NCBI GenBank assembly: GCA_022747635.1
Contig: JAKTNV010000746.1
Span: forward strand, 1-64,000
Source of the DNA: Hetaerina americana
Lineage: Eukaryota; Arthropoda; Insecta; Odonata; Calopterygidae
Reading direction: 5' to 3'
DNA: 64,000 nt
A program made the position numbers and the translations under genes. Of this stretch, positions 26,244-37,812 are shown piece by piece (within the stretch, counting starts at the first letter, position 1; each line of letters opens with the position of its first letter). The notes below the pieces were generated by a model that saw only the letters and a list, made by a program, of their open reading frames with translations, did not search any database and was not told the origin of the DNA.

Positions 26244-26556
26244 TCTCACTTGACACAAATCAAACAAAAATGTTTCCATGGTGTGTATTGTTGTTCATTT
26301 TCATCAAATAAACAAAATAAAACCCAGAATTAATCCTGAAAGACAAGAAATGAGCATAAAAGTTGCTTCAGCGCAAGTGTTAATGTTACTAAAAGAGCCC
26401 AAATTTCTAGAAATATTGCGAAAAACAACAATCTTCTGTTTTAGAGTGAATGTTTGAGGTGTTTAGAAGGCATTTATTTCATTTTTAGAAAATTTAATTT
26501 TTCACATTTTTCCATGAAAAGTTCCAATACCCCCCCCTTTGGGTTCTAGGTGAAAA
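26244..26556 (+). repeat. R/S fusion monomer
   Basis: The 5' part carries the R marker tctagaaat (about 26406). The 3' part carries S features: atcttctgttttag, atttatttc and the gaaaagttcc end. In the parallel place 2.8 kb upstream, R (23121) and S (23433) are two separate monomers. The simplest reading is loss of one monomer length by recombination between adjacent R and S copies, with the switch between about 26410 and 26437 (offset 166-193 in the monomer). Confidence 0.82.
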
Positions 26557-29056
26557 TCTAACTCGACACAAATCAATTAAAAATGTATCCAAGGTGTGTA
26601 TTGTTGTTCATTTTCATCAAATAAACAAAATAAAACCCAAAATTAATCCTGAAAGACATAAATTAGCATAAAAAATGCTTCAGCGCAAGTGTTAATGTTA
26701 CTAAAAGAGTCCAAATTTCTAAAAATATTGCGAAAAACAACAATCTTCTGTTTTAGAGTGAATGTTTGAGGTGTTTATAAGGAATTTATTTCATTTTTAG
26801 AAAATTTAATTTTTCACATTTTTCCATGAAAAGTGCCAATACCCCCCCCTTTGGGTTCTAGGTGAAAATCTCACTTGACACAAATCAAACAAAAATGTTT
26901 CCATGGTGTGTATTGTTGTTCATTTTCATCAAATAAACAAAATAAAACCCAGAATTAATCCTGAAAGACAAGAAATGATCATAAAAGATGCTTCAGCGCA
27001 AGTGTTAATGTTACTAAAAGAGTCCAAATTTCTAAAAATATTGCGAAAAACAACAATCTTCTGTTTTAGAGTGAATGTTTGAGGTGTTAAGAAGGCATTT
27101 ATTTCATTTTTAGAAAATTTAATTTTTCACATTTTTCCATGAAAAGTGCCAATACCCCCCCCTTTGGGTTCTAGGTGAAAATCTCACTTGACACAAATCA
27201 AACAAAAATGTTTCCATGGTGTGTATTGTTGTTCATTTTCATCAAATAAACAAAATAAAACCCAGAATTAATCCTGAAAGACAAGAAATGAGCATAAAAG
27301 ATGCTTCAGGGCAGATGTTAATCTTACTTAAAGAGCCCAAATTTCTAAAAATATTGCGAAAAACAACAATCTTCTGTTTTAGAGTGAATAATTGAGGTGT
27401 TTATAAGGCATTTATTTCATTTTTAGAAAATTTAATTTTCACATTTTTCCATGAAAAGTGCCAATACCCCCCCCTTTGGGTTCTAGGTGAAAATCTCACT
27501 CGACACAATAAAACAAAAATTTATCAAAGGTGTGTATTGTTGTTCATTTTCATCAAATAAACAAAATAAAACCCAGAATGTATCCTGAAAGACAATAAAT
27601 GATCATAAAAGATGCTTCAGCCCAGGTGTTAATGTTACTAAAAGAGCCCAAATTTCTAAAAATATTGCGAAAAACAACAATCTTCTGTTTTAGAGTGAAT
27701 GTTTGAGGTGTTTATAAGGCACTAATTTCATTTTTAGAAAATTTAATTTTTCACATTTTTCCATGAAAAGTGCCAATACCCCTCCCTTTGGGTTCTAGGT
27801 GAAAATCTCACTTGACACAAATCAAACAAAAATGTTTCCATGGTGTGTATTGTTGTTCATTTTCATCAAATAAACAAAATAAAACCCAGAATTAATCCTG
27901 AAAGACAAGAAATGAGCATAAAAGATGCTTCAGGGCAGATGTTAATCTTACTTAAAGAGCCCAAATTTCTAAAAATATTGCGAAAAACAACAATCTTCTG
28001 TTTTAGAGTGAATGTTTGAGGTGTTTAGAAGGCATTTATTTCATTTTTAGAAAATTTAATTTTTCACATTTTTCCATGAAAAGTGCCAATACCCCCCCCT
28101 TTGGGTTCTAGGTGAAAATCTCACTTGACACAAATCAAACAAAAATGTTTCCATGGTGTGTATTGTTGTTCATTTTCATCAAATAAACAAAATAAAACCC
28201 AGAATTAATCTTGAAAAACAAGAAATGAGCATAAAAGATGCTTCAGGGCAGATGTTAATCTTACTTAAAGAGCCCAAATTTCGTAAAATATTGCGAAAAA
28301 CAACAATCTTCTGTTTTATAGTGAATGTTTGAGGTGTTTAGAAGGCATTTATGTCATTTTTAGAAATTTTAATTTTTCACATTTTTCCATTAAAAGTGCC
28401 AATACCCCCCCCTTTGGGTTCTAGGTGAAAATCTCACTTGACACAAATGAAACAAAAATGTTTCCATGGTGTGTATTTTTGCTCATTTTCATCAAATAAA
28501 CAAAATAAAACCCAGAATTAATCCTGAAAGACAAGAAATTAGCATAAAAGTTGCTTACGCGCAAGTGTTAATGTTACTAAAAGAGTCCAAATTTCTATAA
28601 ATATTGCGAAAAACAACAATCTTCTGTTTTAGAGTGAATGTTTGAGGTGTTTAGAAGGCATTTATTTCATTTTTAGAAAATTTAATTTTTCACATTTTTC
28701 CATGAAAAGTGCCAATACCCCCCCCTTTGGGTTCTAGGTGAAAATCTCACTTAACACATATCAAACAAAAATGTTTCCATGGTGTGTATTGTTGTTCATT
28801 TTCATCAAATAAACAAAAAAAACCCAGAATTAATCCTGAAAGACAAGAAATGAGCATAAAAGTTACTTCAGCGCAAGTGTTAATGTTAGTAAAAGAGCCC
28901 AAATTTCTAAAAATATTCCGAAAAACAACAATCTTCTGTTTTAGAGTGAATGTTTGAGGTGTTTAGAAGGCATTTATTTCATTTTTAGAAAATTTAATTT
29001 TTCACATTTTTCCATGAAAAGTTCCAATACCCCCCCCTTTGGGTTCTAGGTGAAAA
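26557..29056 (+). repeat. Eight monomers Y-Z-H-I-J-X'-K-W, second copy
   Basis: Monomers start at 26557, 26869, 27182, 27494, 27806, 28119, 28432 and 28745. They repeat 23744-26243 in order, with total lengths of 2,500 and 2,500 bp. Private changes here include cttgaaaaac (about 28211) and tttcgtaaaa (about 28281) in X', and attaaaagtgcc (about 28389) at its end. The W monomer switches to attccg and a gaaaagttcc end, which the upstream W lacks. Confidence 0.85.
27182..28431 (+). repeat. Four-monomer module H-I-J-X', occurrence 6
   Basis: Starts are at 27182, 27494, 27806 and 28119, total 1,250 bp. It is preceded by Z and followed by K, as in occurrence 5, including the cccctccc interruption at the end of I. 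Confidence 0.87.
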
Positions 29057-30932
29057 TCTAACTCGACACAAATCAATTAAAAATGTATCCAAGGTGTGTA
29101 TTGTTGTTCATTTTCATCAAATAAACAAAATAAAACCCAGAATTAATCTTGAAAGACAAGAAATGAGCATAAAAGATGCTTCAGGGCAGATGTTAATATT
29201 ACTTAAAGAGCCCAAATTTCTTAAAATATTGCGAAAAACAACAATCTTCTGTTTTATAGTGAATGTTTGAGGTGTTTAGAAGGCATTTATGTCATTTTTA
29301 GAAATTTTAATTTTTCACATTTTTCCATGAAAAGTGCCAATACCCCCCCCTTTGGGTTCTAGGTGAAAATCTCACTTGACACAAATCAAACAAAAATGTT
29401 TCCATGGTGTGTATTGTTGTTCATTTTCATCAAATAAACAAAATAAAACCCAGAATTAATCCTGAAAGACAAGAAATGAGCATAAAAGATGCTTCAGGGC
29501 AGATGTTAATCTTACTTAAAGAGCCCAAATTTCTAAAAATATTGCGAAAAACAACAATCTTCTGTTTTAGAGTGAATAATTGAGGTGTTTATAAGGCAAT
29601 TATTTCATTTTTAGAAAATTATTTTTTTTCACATTTTTCCATGAAAAGTGCCAATACCCCCCCCTATGGGTTCTAGGTGAAAATCTCACTTGACACAAAT
29701 CAAACAAAAATGTTTCCATGGTGTGTATTGTTGTTCATTTTCATCAAATAAACAAAATAAAACCCAGAATTAATCCTGAAAGACAAGAAATGAGCATAAA
29801 AGTTGCTTCAGCGCAAGTGTTAATGTTACTAAAAGAGCCCAAATTTCTAGAAATATTGCGAAAAACAACAATCTTCTTTTTTAGAGTGAATGTTTGAGGT
29901 GTTTAGAAGGCATTTATGTCATTTTTAGAAATTTTAATTTTTCACATTTTTCCATGAAAAGTGCCAATACCCCCCCTTTGGGTTCTAGGTGAAAATCTCA
30001 CTTGACACAAATCAAACAAAAATGTTTCCATGGTGTGTATTGTTGTTCATTTTCATCAAATAAACAAAAAAAACCCAGAATTAATCCTGAAAGACAAGAA
30101 ATGATCATAAAAGATGCTTCAGCCCAGGTGTTGATGTTACTAAAAGAGCCCAAATTTCTAAAAATATTGCGAAAAACAACAATCTTCTGTTTTAGAGTGA
30201 ATGTTTGAGGTGTTTAGAAGGCATTTATTTCATTTTTAGAAAATTTAATTTTTCACATTTTTCCATGAAAAGTTCCAATACCCCCCCCTTTGGGTTCTAG
30301 GTGAAAATCTAACTCGACACAAATCAATTAAAAATGTATCCAAGGTGTGTATTGTTGTTCATTTTCATCAAATAAACAAAATAAAACCCAGAATTAATCC
30401 TGAAAGACAAGAAATTAGCATAAAAGTTGCTTCAGCGCAAGTGTTAATGTTACTAAAAGAGCCCAAATTTCTAAAAATATTGCGAAAAACAACAATCTTC
30501 TGTTTTAGAGTGAATAATTGAGGTGTTTAGAAGGCATTTATTTCATTTTTAGAAAATTTAATTTTTCACATTTTTCTTTAATGAAAAGTGCCAATACCCC
30601 CCTATGGGTTCTAGGAGAAAATCTCACTCGACACAAATCAAACAAAAATTATCCAAGGTGTGTATTGTTGTTCATTTTCATCAAATAAACAAAATAAAAC
30701 CCAGAATTAATCCTGAAAGACAAGAAATGAGCATAAAAGTTGCTTCAGCGCAAGTGTTAATGTTACTAAAAGAGCCCAAATTTCTAAAAATATTGCGAAA
30801 AACAACAATCTTCTTTTTTAGAGTGAATGTTTGAGGTGTTTAGAAGGCATTTATGTCATTTTTAGAAATTTTAATTTTTCACATTTTTCCATGAAAAGTG
30901 CCAATACCCCCCCTTTGGGTTCTAGGTGAAAA
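29057..30932 (+). repeat. Six monomers X-G-R-S-T-U/R with a local three-monomer duplication joint
   Basis: Monomers start at 29057, 29370, 29684, 29996, 30308 and 30622. The first five follow the order seen at 2812-4374, with one G fewer and T in place of Y. The last begins as U (aaaattatcc, tctaaaaat) and ends as R (ttctttttta, tttatgtc). It is followed by S and T again (30933, 31245), so S-T occurs twice, 937 bp apart. The G monomer has a private run near 29620 (attattttttttc). Confidence 0.82.
30622..30932 (+). repeat. U/R fusion monomer at a duplication joint
   Basis: U-type markers are present up to about 30787. The R-type marker ttctttttta is at 30811-30820. The switch lies in the short conserved stretch around attgcgaaaaacaac, at monomer offset 165-193. 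A fused U/R between T and S is exactly what unequal exchange between R-S-T-U arrays shifted by three monomers would create. Confidence 0.84.
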
Positions 30933-32785
30933 TCTCACTTGACACAAATCAAACAAAAATGTTTCCATGGTGTGTATTGTTGTTCATTTTCATCAAATAA
31001 ACAAAAAAAACCCAGAATTAATCCTGAAAGACAAGAAATGATCATAAAAGATGCTTCAGCCCAGGTGTTGATGTTACTAAAAGAGCCCAAATTTCTAAAA
31101 ATATTGCGAAAAACAACAATCTTCTGTTTTAGAGTGAATGTTTGAGGTGTTTAGAAGGCATTTATTTCATTTTTAGAAAATTTAATTTTTCACATTTTTC
31201 CATGAAAAGTTCCAATACCCCCCCCTTTGGGTTCTAGGTGAAAATCTAACTCGACACAAATCAATTAAAAATGTATCCAAGGTGTGTATTGTTGTTCATT
31301 TTCATCAAATAAACAAAATAAAACCCAGAATTTATCCTGAAAGACAAGAAATTAGCATAAAAGTTGCTTCAGCGCAAGTGTTAATGTTACTAAAAGAGCC
31401 CAAATTTCTAAAAATATTGCGAAAAACAACAATCTTCTGTTTTAGAGTGAATAATTGAGGTGTTTAGAAGGCATTTATTTTATTTTTAGAAAATTTAATT
31501 TTTCACATTTTTCTTTAATGAAAAGTGCCAATACCCCCCTATGGGTTCTAGGAGAAAATCTCACTCGACACAAATCAAACAAAAATTATCCAAGGTGTGT
31601 ATTGTTGTTCATTTTCATCAAATAAACAAAATAAAACCCAGAATTAATCCTGAAAGACAAGAAATGAGCATAAAAGTTGCTTCAGCGCAAGTGTTAATGT
31701 TACTAAAAGAGCCCAAATTTCTAAAAATATTGCGAAAAACAACAATCTTCTGTTTTAGAGTGAATGTTTGTGGTGTTTAGAAGGCACTAATTTCATTTTT
31801 AGAAAATTTAATTTTTCACATTTTTCCATGAAAAGTGCCAATACCCCCCCCTTTGGGTTCTAGGTGAAAATCTCACTCGACACAAATCAAACAAAAATTA
31901 TCTTAGGTGTGTATTGTTGTTCATTTTCATCAAATAAACAAAATAAAACCCAGAATTAATCCTGAAAGACAAGAAATGAGCATAAAAGTTGCTTCAGCGC
32001 AAGTGTTAATGTTACTAAAAGAGCCCAAATTTCTAAAAATATTGCGAAAAAAAACAATCTTCTGTTTTAGAGTGAATGTTTGTGGTGTTTGGAAGGCATT
32101 TATGTCATTTTTAGAAATTTTAATTTTTCACATTTTTCCATGAAAAGTGCCAATACCCCCCCCTTTGGGTTCTAGGTGAAAATCTCACTTAACACATATC
32201 AAACAAAAATGTTTCCATGGTGTGTATTGTTGTTCATTTTCATCAAATAAACAAAAAAAACCCAGAATTAATCCTGAAAGACAAGAAATGAGCATAAAAG
32301 TTACTTCAGCGCAAGTGTTAATGTTAGTAAAAGAGCCCAAATTTCTAAAAGTATTCCGAAAAACAACAATCTTCTGTTTTAGAGTGAATGTTTGAGGTGT
32401 TTAGAAGGCATTTATTTCATTTTTAGAAAATTTAATTTTTCACATTTTTCCATGAAAAGTTCCAATACCCCCCCCTTTGGGTTCTAGGTGAAAATCTAAC
32501 TCGACACAAATCAATTAAAAATGTATCCAAGGTGTGTATTGTTGTTCATTTTCATCAAATAAACAAAATAAAACCCAGAATTAATCCTGAAAGACAAGAA
32601 ATGAGCATAAAAGATGCTTCAGGGCAGATGTTAATCTTACTTAAAGAGCCCAAATTTCTAAAAATATTGCGAAAAACAACAATCTTCTGTTTTAGAGTGA
32701 ATGTTTGAGGTGTTTAGAAGGCATTTATTTCATTTTTAGAAAATTTAATTTTTCACATTTTTCCATGAAAAGTGCCAATACCTAA

Positions 32786-32804
32786 TAGAACCCTTTGGGT
32801 TCTA
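32786..32804 (+). repeat. Fold-back insert in the C-tract, second copy
   Basis: tagaaccc at 32786-32793 and gggttcta at 32797-32804 form a perfect 8-bp inverted repeat around ttt. It is identical to 20282-20300 and 12,504 bp from it. Its presence in both 15-monomer blocks shows that the insert predates the block duplication. Confidence 0.9.
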
Positions 32805-33125
32805 GGTGAAAATCTCACTTGACACAAATCAAACAAAAATGTTTCCATGGTGTGTATTGTTGTTCATTTTCATCAAATAAACAAAATAAAACCCAGAATT
32901 AATCCTGAAAGACAAGAAATGAGCATAAAAGATGCTTCAGGGCAGATGTTAATCTTACTTAAAGAGCCCAAATTTCTTAAAATATTGCGAAAAACAACAA
33001 TCTTCTGTTTTATAGTGAATGTTTGAGGTGTTTAGAAGGCATTTATGTCATTTTTAGAAATTTTAATTTTTCACATTTTTCCATGAAAAGTGCCAATACC
33101 CCCCCCTTTGGGTTCTAGGTGAAAA

Positions 33126-35626
33126 TCTCACTTGACACAAATGAAACAAAAATGTTTCCATGGTGTGTATTTTTGCTCATTTTCATCAAATAAACAAAAT
33201 AAAACCCAGAATTAATCCTGAAAGACAAGAAATTAGCATAAAAGTTGCTTACGCGCAAGTGTTAATGTTACTAAAAGAGTCCAAATTTCTATAAATATTG
33301 CGAAAAACAACAATCTTCTGTTTTAGAGTGAATGTTTGAGGTGTTTAGAAGGCATTTATTTCATTTTTAGAAAATTTAATTTTTCACATTTTTCCATGAA
33401 AAGTGCCAATACCCCCCCCTTTGGGTTCTAGGTGAAAATCTCACTTGACACAAATCAAACAAAAATGTTTCCATGGTGTGTATTGTTGTTCATTTTCATC
33501 AAATAAACAAAATAAAACCCAGAATTAATCCTGAAAGACAAGAAATGAGCATAAAAGATGCTTCAGGGCAGATGTTAATCTTACTTAAAGAGCCCAAATT
33601 TCTAAAAATATTGCGAAAAACAACAATCTTCTGTTTTAGAGTGAATAATTGAGGTGTTTATAAGGCAATTATTTCATTTTTAGAAAATTTAATTTTTCAC
33701 ATTTTTCCATGAAAAGTGCCAATACCCCCCCCTATGGGTTCTAGGTGAAAATCTCACTTGACACAAATCAAACAAAAATGTTTCCATGGTGTGTATTGTT
33801 GTTCATTTTCATCAAATAAACAAAATAAAACCCAGAATTAATCCTGAAAGACAAGAAATGAGCATAAAAGATGCTTCAGGGCAGATGTTAATCTTACTTA
33901 AAGAGCCCAAATTTCTAAAAATATTCCGAAAAACAACAATCTTCTGTTTTAGAGTGAATAATTGAGGTGTTTATAAGGCAATTATTTCATTTTTAGAAAA
34001 TTTAATTTTTCACATTTTTCCATGAAAAGTGCCAATACCCCCCCCTATGGGTTCTAGGTGAAAATCTCACTTGACACAAATCAAACAAAAATGTTTCCAT
34101 GGTGTGTATTGTTGTTCATTTTCATCAAATAAACAAAATAAAACCCAGAATTAATCCTGAAAGACAAGAAATGAGCATAAAAGTTGCTTCAGCGCAAGTG
34201 TTAATGTTACTAAAAGAGCCCAAATTTCTAGAAATATTGCGAAAAACAACAATCTTCTTTTTTAGAGTGAATGTTTGAGGTGTTTAGAAGGCATTTATGT
34301 CATTTTTAGAAATTTTAATTTTTCACATTTTTCCATGAAAAGTGCCAATACCCCCCCTTTGGGTTCTAGGTGAAAATCTCACTTGACACAAATCAAACAA
34401 AAATGTTTCCATGGTGTGTATTGTTGTTCATTTTCATCAAATAAACAAAAAAAACCCAGAATTAATCCTGAAAGACAAGAAATGATCATAAAAGATGCTT
34501 CAGCCCAGGTGTTGATGTTACTAAAAGAGCCCAAATTTCTAAAAATATTGCGAAAAACAACAATCTTCTGTTTTAGAGTGAATGTTTGAGGTGTTTAGAA
34601 GGCATTTATTTCATTTTTAGAAAATTTAATTTTTCACATTTTTCCATGAAAAGTTCCAATACCCCCCCCTTTGGGTTCTAGGTGAAAATCTAACTCGACA
34701 CAAATCAATTAAAAATGTATCCAAGGTGTGTATTGTTGTTCATTTTCATCAAATAAACAAAATAAAACCCAGAATTAATCCTGAAAGACAAGAAATTAGC
34801 ATAAAAGTTGCTTCAGCGCAAGTGTTAATGTTACTAAAAGAGCCCAAATTTCTAAAAATATTGCGAAAAACAACAATCTTCTGTTTTAGAGTGAATAATT
34901 GAGGTGTTTAGAAGGCATTTATTTCATTTTTAGAAAATTTAATTTTTCACATTTTTCTTTAATGAAAAGTGCCAATACCCCCCTATGGGTTCTAGGAGAA
35001 AATCTCACTCGACACAAATCAAACAAAAATTATCCAAGGTGTGTATTGTTGTTCATTTTCATCAAATAAACAAAATAAAACCCAGAATTAATCCTGAAAG
35101 ACAAGAAATAAGCATAAAAGTTGCTTCAGCGCAAGTGTTAATGTTACTAAAAGAGCCCAAATTTCTAAAAATATTGCGAAAAACAACAATCTTCTGTTTT
35201 AGAGTGAATGTTTGTGGTGTTTAGAAGGCACTAATTTCATTTTTAGAAAATTTAATTTTTCACATTTTTCCATGAAAAGTGCCAATACCCCCCCCTTTGG
35301 GTTCTAGGTGAAAATCTCACTCGACACAAAACAAACAAAAATTATCCAAGGTGTGTATTGTTGTTCATTTTCATCAAATAAACAAAATTAAACCCAGAAT
35401 TAATCCTGAAAGACAAGAAATGAGCATAAAAGTTGCTTCAGCGCAAGTGTTAATGTTACTAAAAGAGCCCAAATTTCTAAAAATATTGCGAAAAAAAACA
35501 ATCTTCTGTTTTAGAGTGAATGTTTGTGGTGTTTGGAAGGCATTTATGTCATTTTTAGAAATTTTAATTTTTCACATTTTTCCATGAAAAGTGCCAATAC
35601 CCCCCCCTTTGGGTTCTAGGTGAAAA
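33126..35626 (+). repeat. Eight-monomer module K-G-G-R-S-T-U-V, copy 3
   Basis: Starts are at 33126, 33439, 33752, 34065, 34377, 34689, 35003 and 35315, total 2,501 bp. It is followed by a W monomer (35627), as is copy 1 (2501), whereas copy 2 is followed by R. So copies 1 and 3 share right context, while copies 2 and 3 share left context. Confidence 0.86.
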
Positions 35627-37812
35627 TCTCACTTAACACATATCAAACAAAAATGTTTCCATGGTGTGTATTGTTGTTCATTTTCATCAAATAAACAAAA
35701 AAAACCCAGAATTAATCCTGAAAGACAAGAAATTAGCATAAAAGTTACTTCAGCGCAAGTGTTAATGTTAGTAAAAGAGCCCAAATTTCTAAAAGTATTC
35801 CGAAAAACAACAATCTTCTGTTTTAGAGTGAATGTTTGAGGTGTTTAGAAGGCATTTATTTCATTTTTAGAAAATTTAATTTTTCACATTTTTCCATGAA
35901 AAGTTCCAATACCCCCCCCTTTGGGTTCTAGGTGAAAATCTAACTCGACACAAATCAATTAAAAATGTATCCAAGGTGTGTATTGTTGTTCATTTTCATC
36001 AAATAAACAAAATATAACCCAGAATTAATCCTGAAAGACAAGAAATTAGCATAAAAGTTGCTTCAGCGCAAGTGTTAATGTTACTAAAAGAGTCCAAATT
36101 TCTAAAAATATTCCGAAAAACAACAATCTTCTGTTTTAGAGTGAATGTTTGAGGTGTTTAGAAGGCATTTATTTCATTTTTAGAAAATTTAATTTTTCAC
36201 ATTTTTCCATGAAAAGTGCCAATACCCCCCCCTTTGGGTTCTAGGTGAAAATCTCACTTGACACAAATCAAACAAAAATGTTTCCATGGTGTGTATTGTT
36301 GTTCATTTTCATCAAATAAACAAAATAAAACCCAGAATTAATCCTGAAAGACAAGAAATGAGCATAAAAGATGCTTCAGGGCAGATGTTAATCTTACTTA
36401 AAGAGCCCAAATTTCTAAAAATATTGCGAAAAACAACAATCTTCTGTTTTAGAGTGAATAATTGAGGTGTTTATAAGGCATTTATTTCATTTTTAGAAAA
36501 TTTAATTTTTCACATTTTTCCATGAAAAGTGCCAATACCCCCCTATGGGTTCTAGATAAAAATCTCACTCGACACAAATCAAACAAAAATGTATCCAAGG
36601 TGTGTATTGTTGTTCATTTTCATCAAATAACCAAAATAAAACCCAGAATGAATCCTGAAAGACAATAAATGATCATAAAAGATGCTTCAGCGCAAGTGTT
36701 AATGTTACTAAAAGAGCCCAAATTTCTAAAAATATTGCGAAAAACAACAATCTTCTGTTTTAGAGTGAATGTTTGAGGTGTTTAGAAGGCATTTATTTCA
36801 TTTTTAGAAAATTTAATTTTTTCCATTTTTCCATGAAAAGTTCCAATACCCCCCCTTTGGGTTCTAGGTGAAAATCTAACTCGACACAAATCAATTAAAA
36901 ATGTATCCAAGGTGTGTATTGTTGTTCATTTTCATCAAATAAACAAAATAAAACCCAGAATTAATCCTGAAAGACAAGAAATTAGCATAAAAGTTTCTTC
37001 AGGGCAGATGTTAATCTTACTTAAAGAGCCCAAATTTCTAAAAATATTGCGAAAAACAACAATCTTCTGTTTTAGAGTGAATGTTTGTGGTGTTTAGAAG
37101 GCATTTATGTCATTTTTAGAAATTTTAATTTTTCACATTTTTCCATGAAAAGTGCCAATACCCCCCCCTTTGGGTTCTAGGTGAAAATCTCACTTGACAC
37201 AAATCAAACAAAAATGTTTCCATGGTGTGTAATATTGTTCATTTTCATCAAATAAACAAAATAAAACCCAGAATTAATCCTGAAAGACAAGAAATAATCA
37301 TAAAAGATGCTTCAGCGCAAGTGTTAATGTTACTAAAAGAGTCCAAATTTCTAAAAATATTGCGAAAAACAACAATCTTCTGTTTTAGAGTGAATGTTTG
37401 AGGTGTTTAGAAGGCATTTATTTCATTTTTAGAAAATTTAATTTTTCACATTTTTCCATGAAAAGTGCCAATACCCCCCCTTTGGGTTCTAGGTGAAAAT
37501 CTCACTTGACACAAATCAAACAAAAATGTTTCCATGGTGTGTATTGTTGTTCATTTTCATCAAATAAACAAAATAAAACCCAGAATTAATCCTGAAAGAC
37601 AAGAAATGAGCATAAAAGATGCTTCAGGGCAGATGTTAATCTTACTTATAGAGCCCAAATTTCTAAAAATATTGCGAAAAACAACAATCTTCTGTTTTAG
37701 AGTGAATAATTGAGGTGTTTATAAGGCATTTATTTCATTTTTAGAAAATTTAATTTTTCACATTTTTCCATGAAAAGTGCCAATACCCCCCCCTTTGGGT
37801 TCAAGGTGAAAA
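35627..37812 (+). repeat. Transition zone of mosaic, mostly one-off monomers
   Basis: Monomers start at 35627, 35939, 36252, 36563, 36875, 37188 and 37500. The first is a W with gaaattagcat. The rest mix markers seen apart elsewhere: ctaactcgac with gagtcc and attccg (35939); tctagataaaaatctcac before a gaatgaatcc/gatcat body (36563); aattaaaaatg with agtttcttcagggcag (36875); gtgtaatattg (37230). No other place in the window repeats this series in order. It separates the orderly left variant set from the different right variant set. Confidence 0.72.

Larger units (their letters stand above)
30933..35626 (+). repeat. Fifteen-monomer block, copy 2
   Basis: Monomers start at 30933, 31245, 31559, 31871, 32183, 32495, 32813, 33126, 33439, 33752, 34065, 34377, 34689, 35003 and 35315, total 4,694 bp. 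It corresponds position for position with 18427-23120, including the fold-back insert. Private differences include gaatttatcc (about 31330), tattttattt (about 31477), tatcttagg (about 31900), a lone attccg in the second G (about 33924), gaaataagc (about 35105) and acaaaacaaac (about 35327). Flanks differ from copy 1: U/R on the left and W on the right here, against W on the left and R on the right there. Confidence 0.9.

Noticed and set aside
18427..35626. The two 15-monomer blocks as a pure assembly duplication
   Set aside because: Each copy has private base changes not in the other (for example about 18581, 20595 and 22475 against 31330, 33924 and 35105), and the flanks differ. An assembly error cannot be excluded without reads, but it is not the simplest reading.
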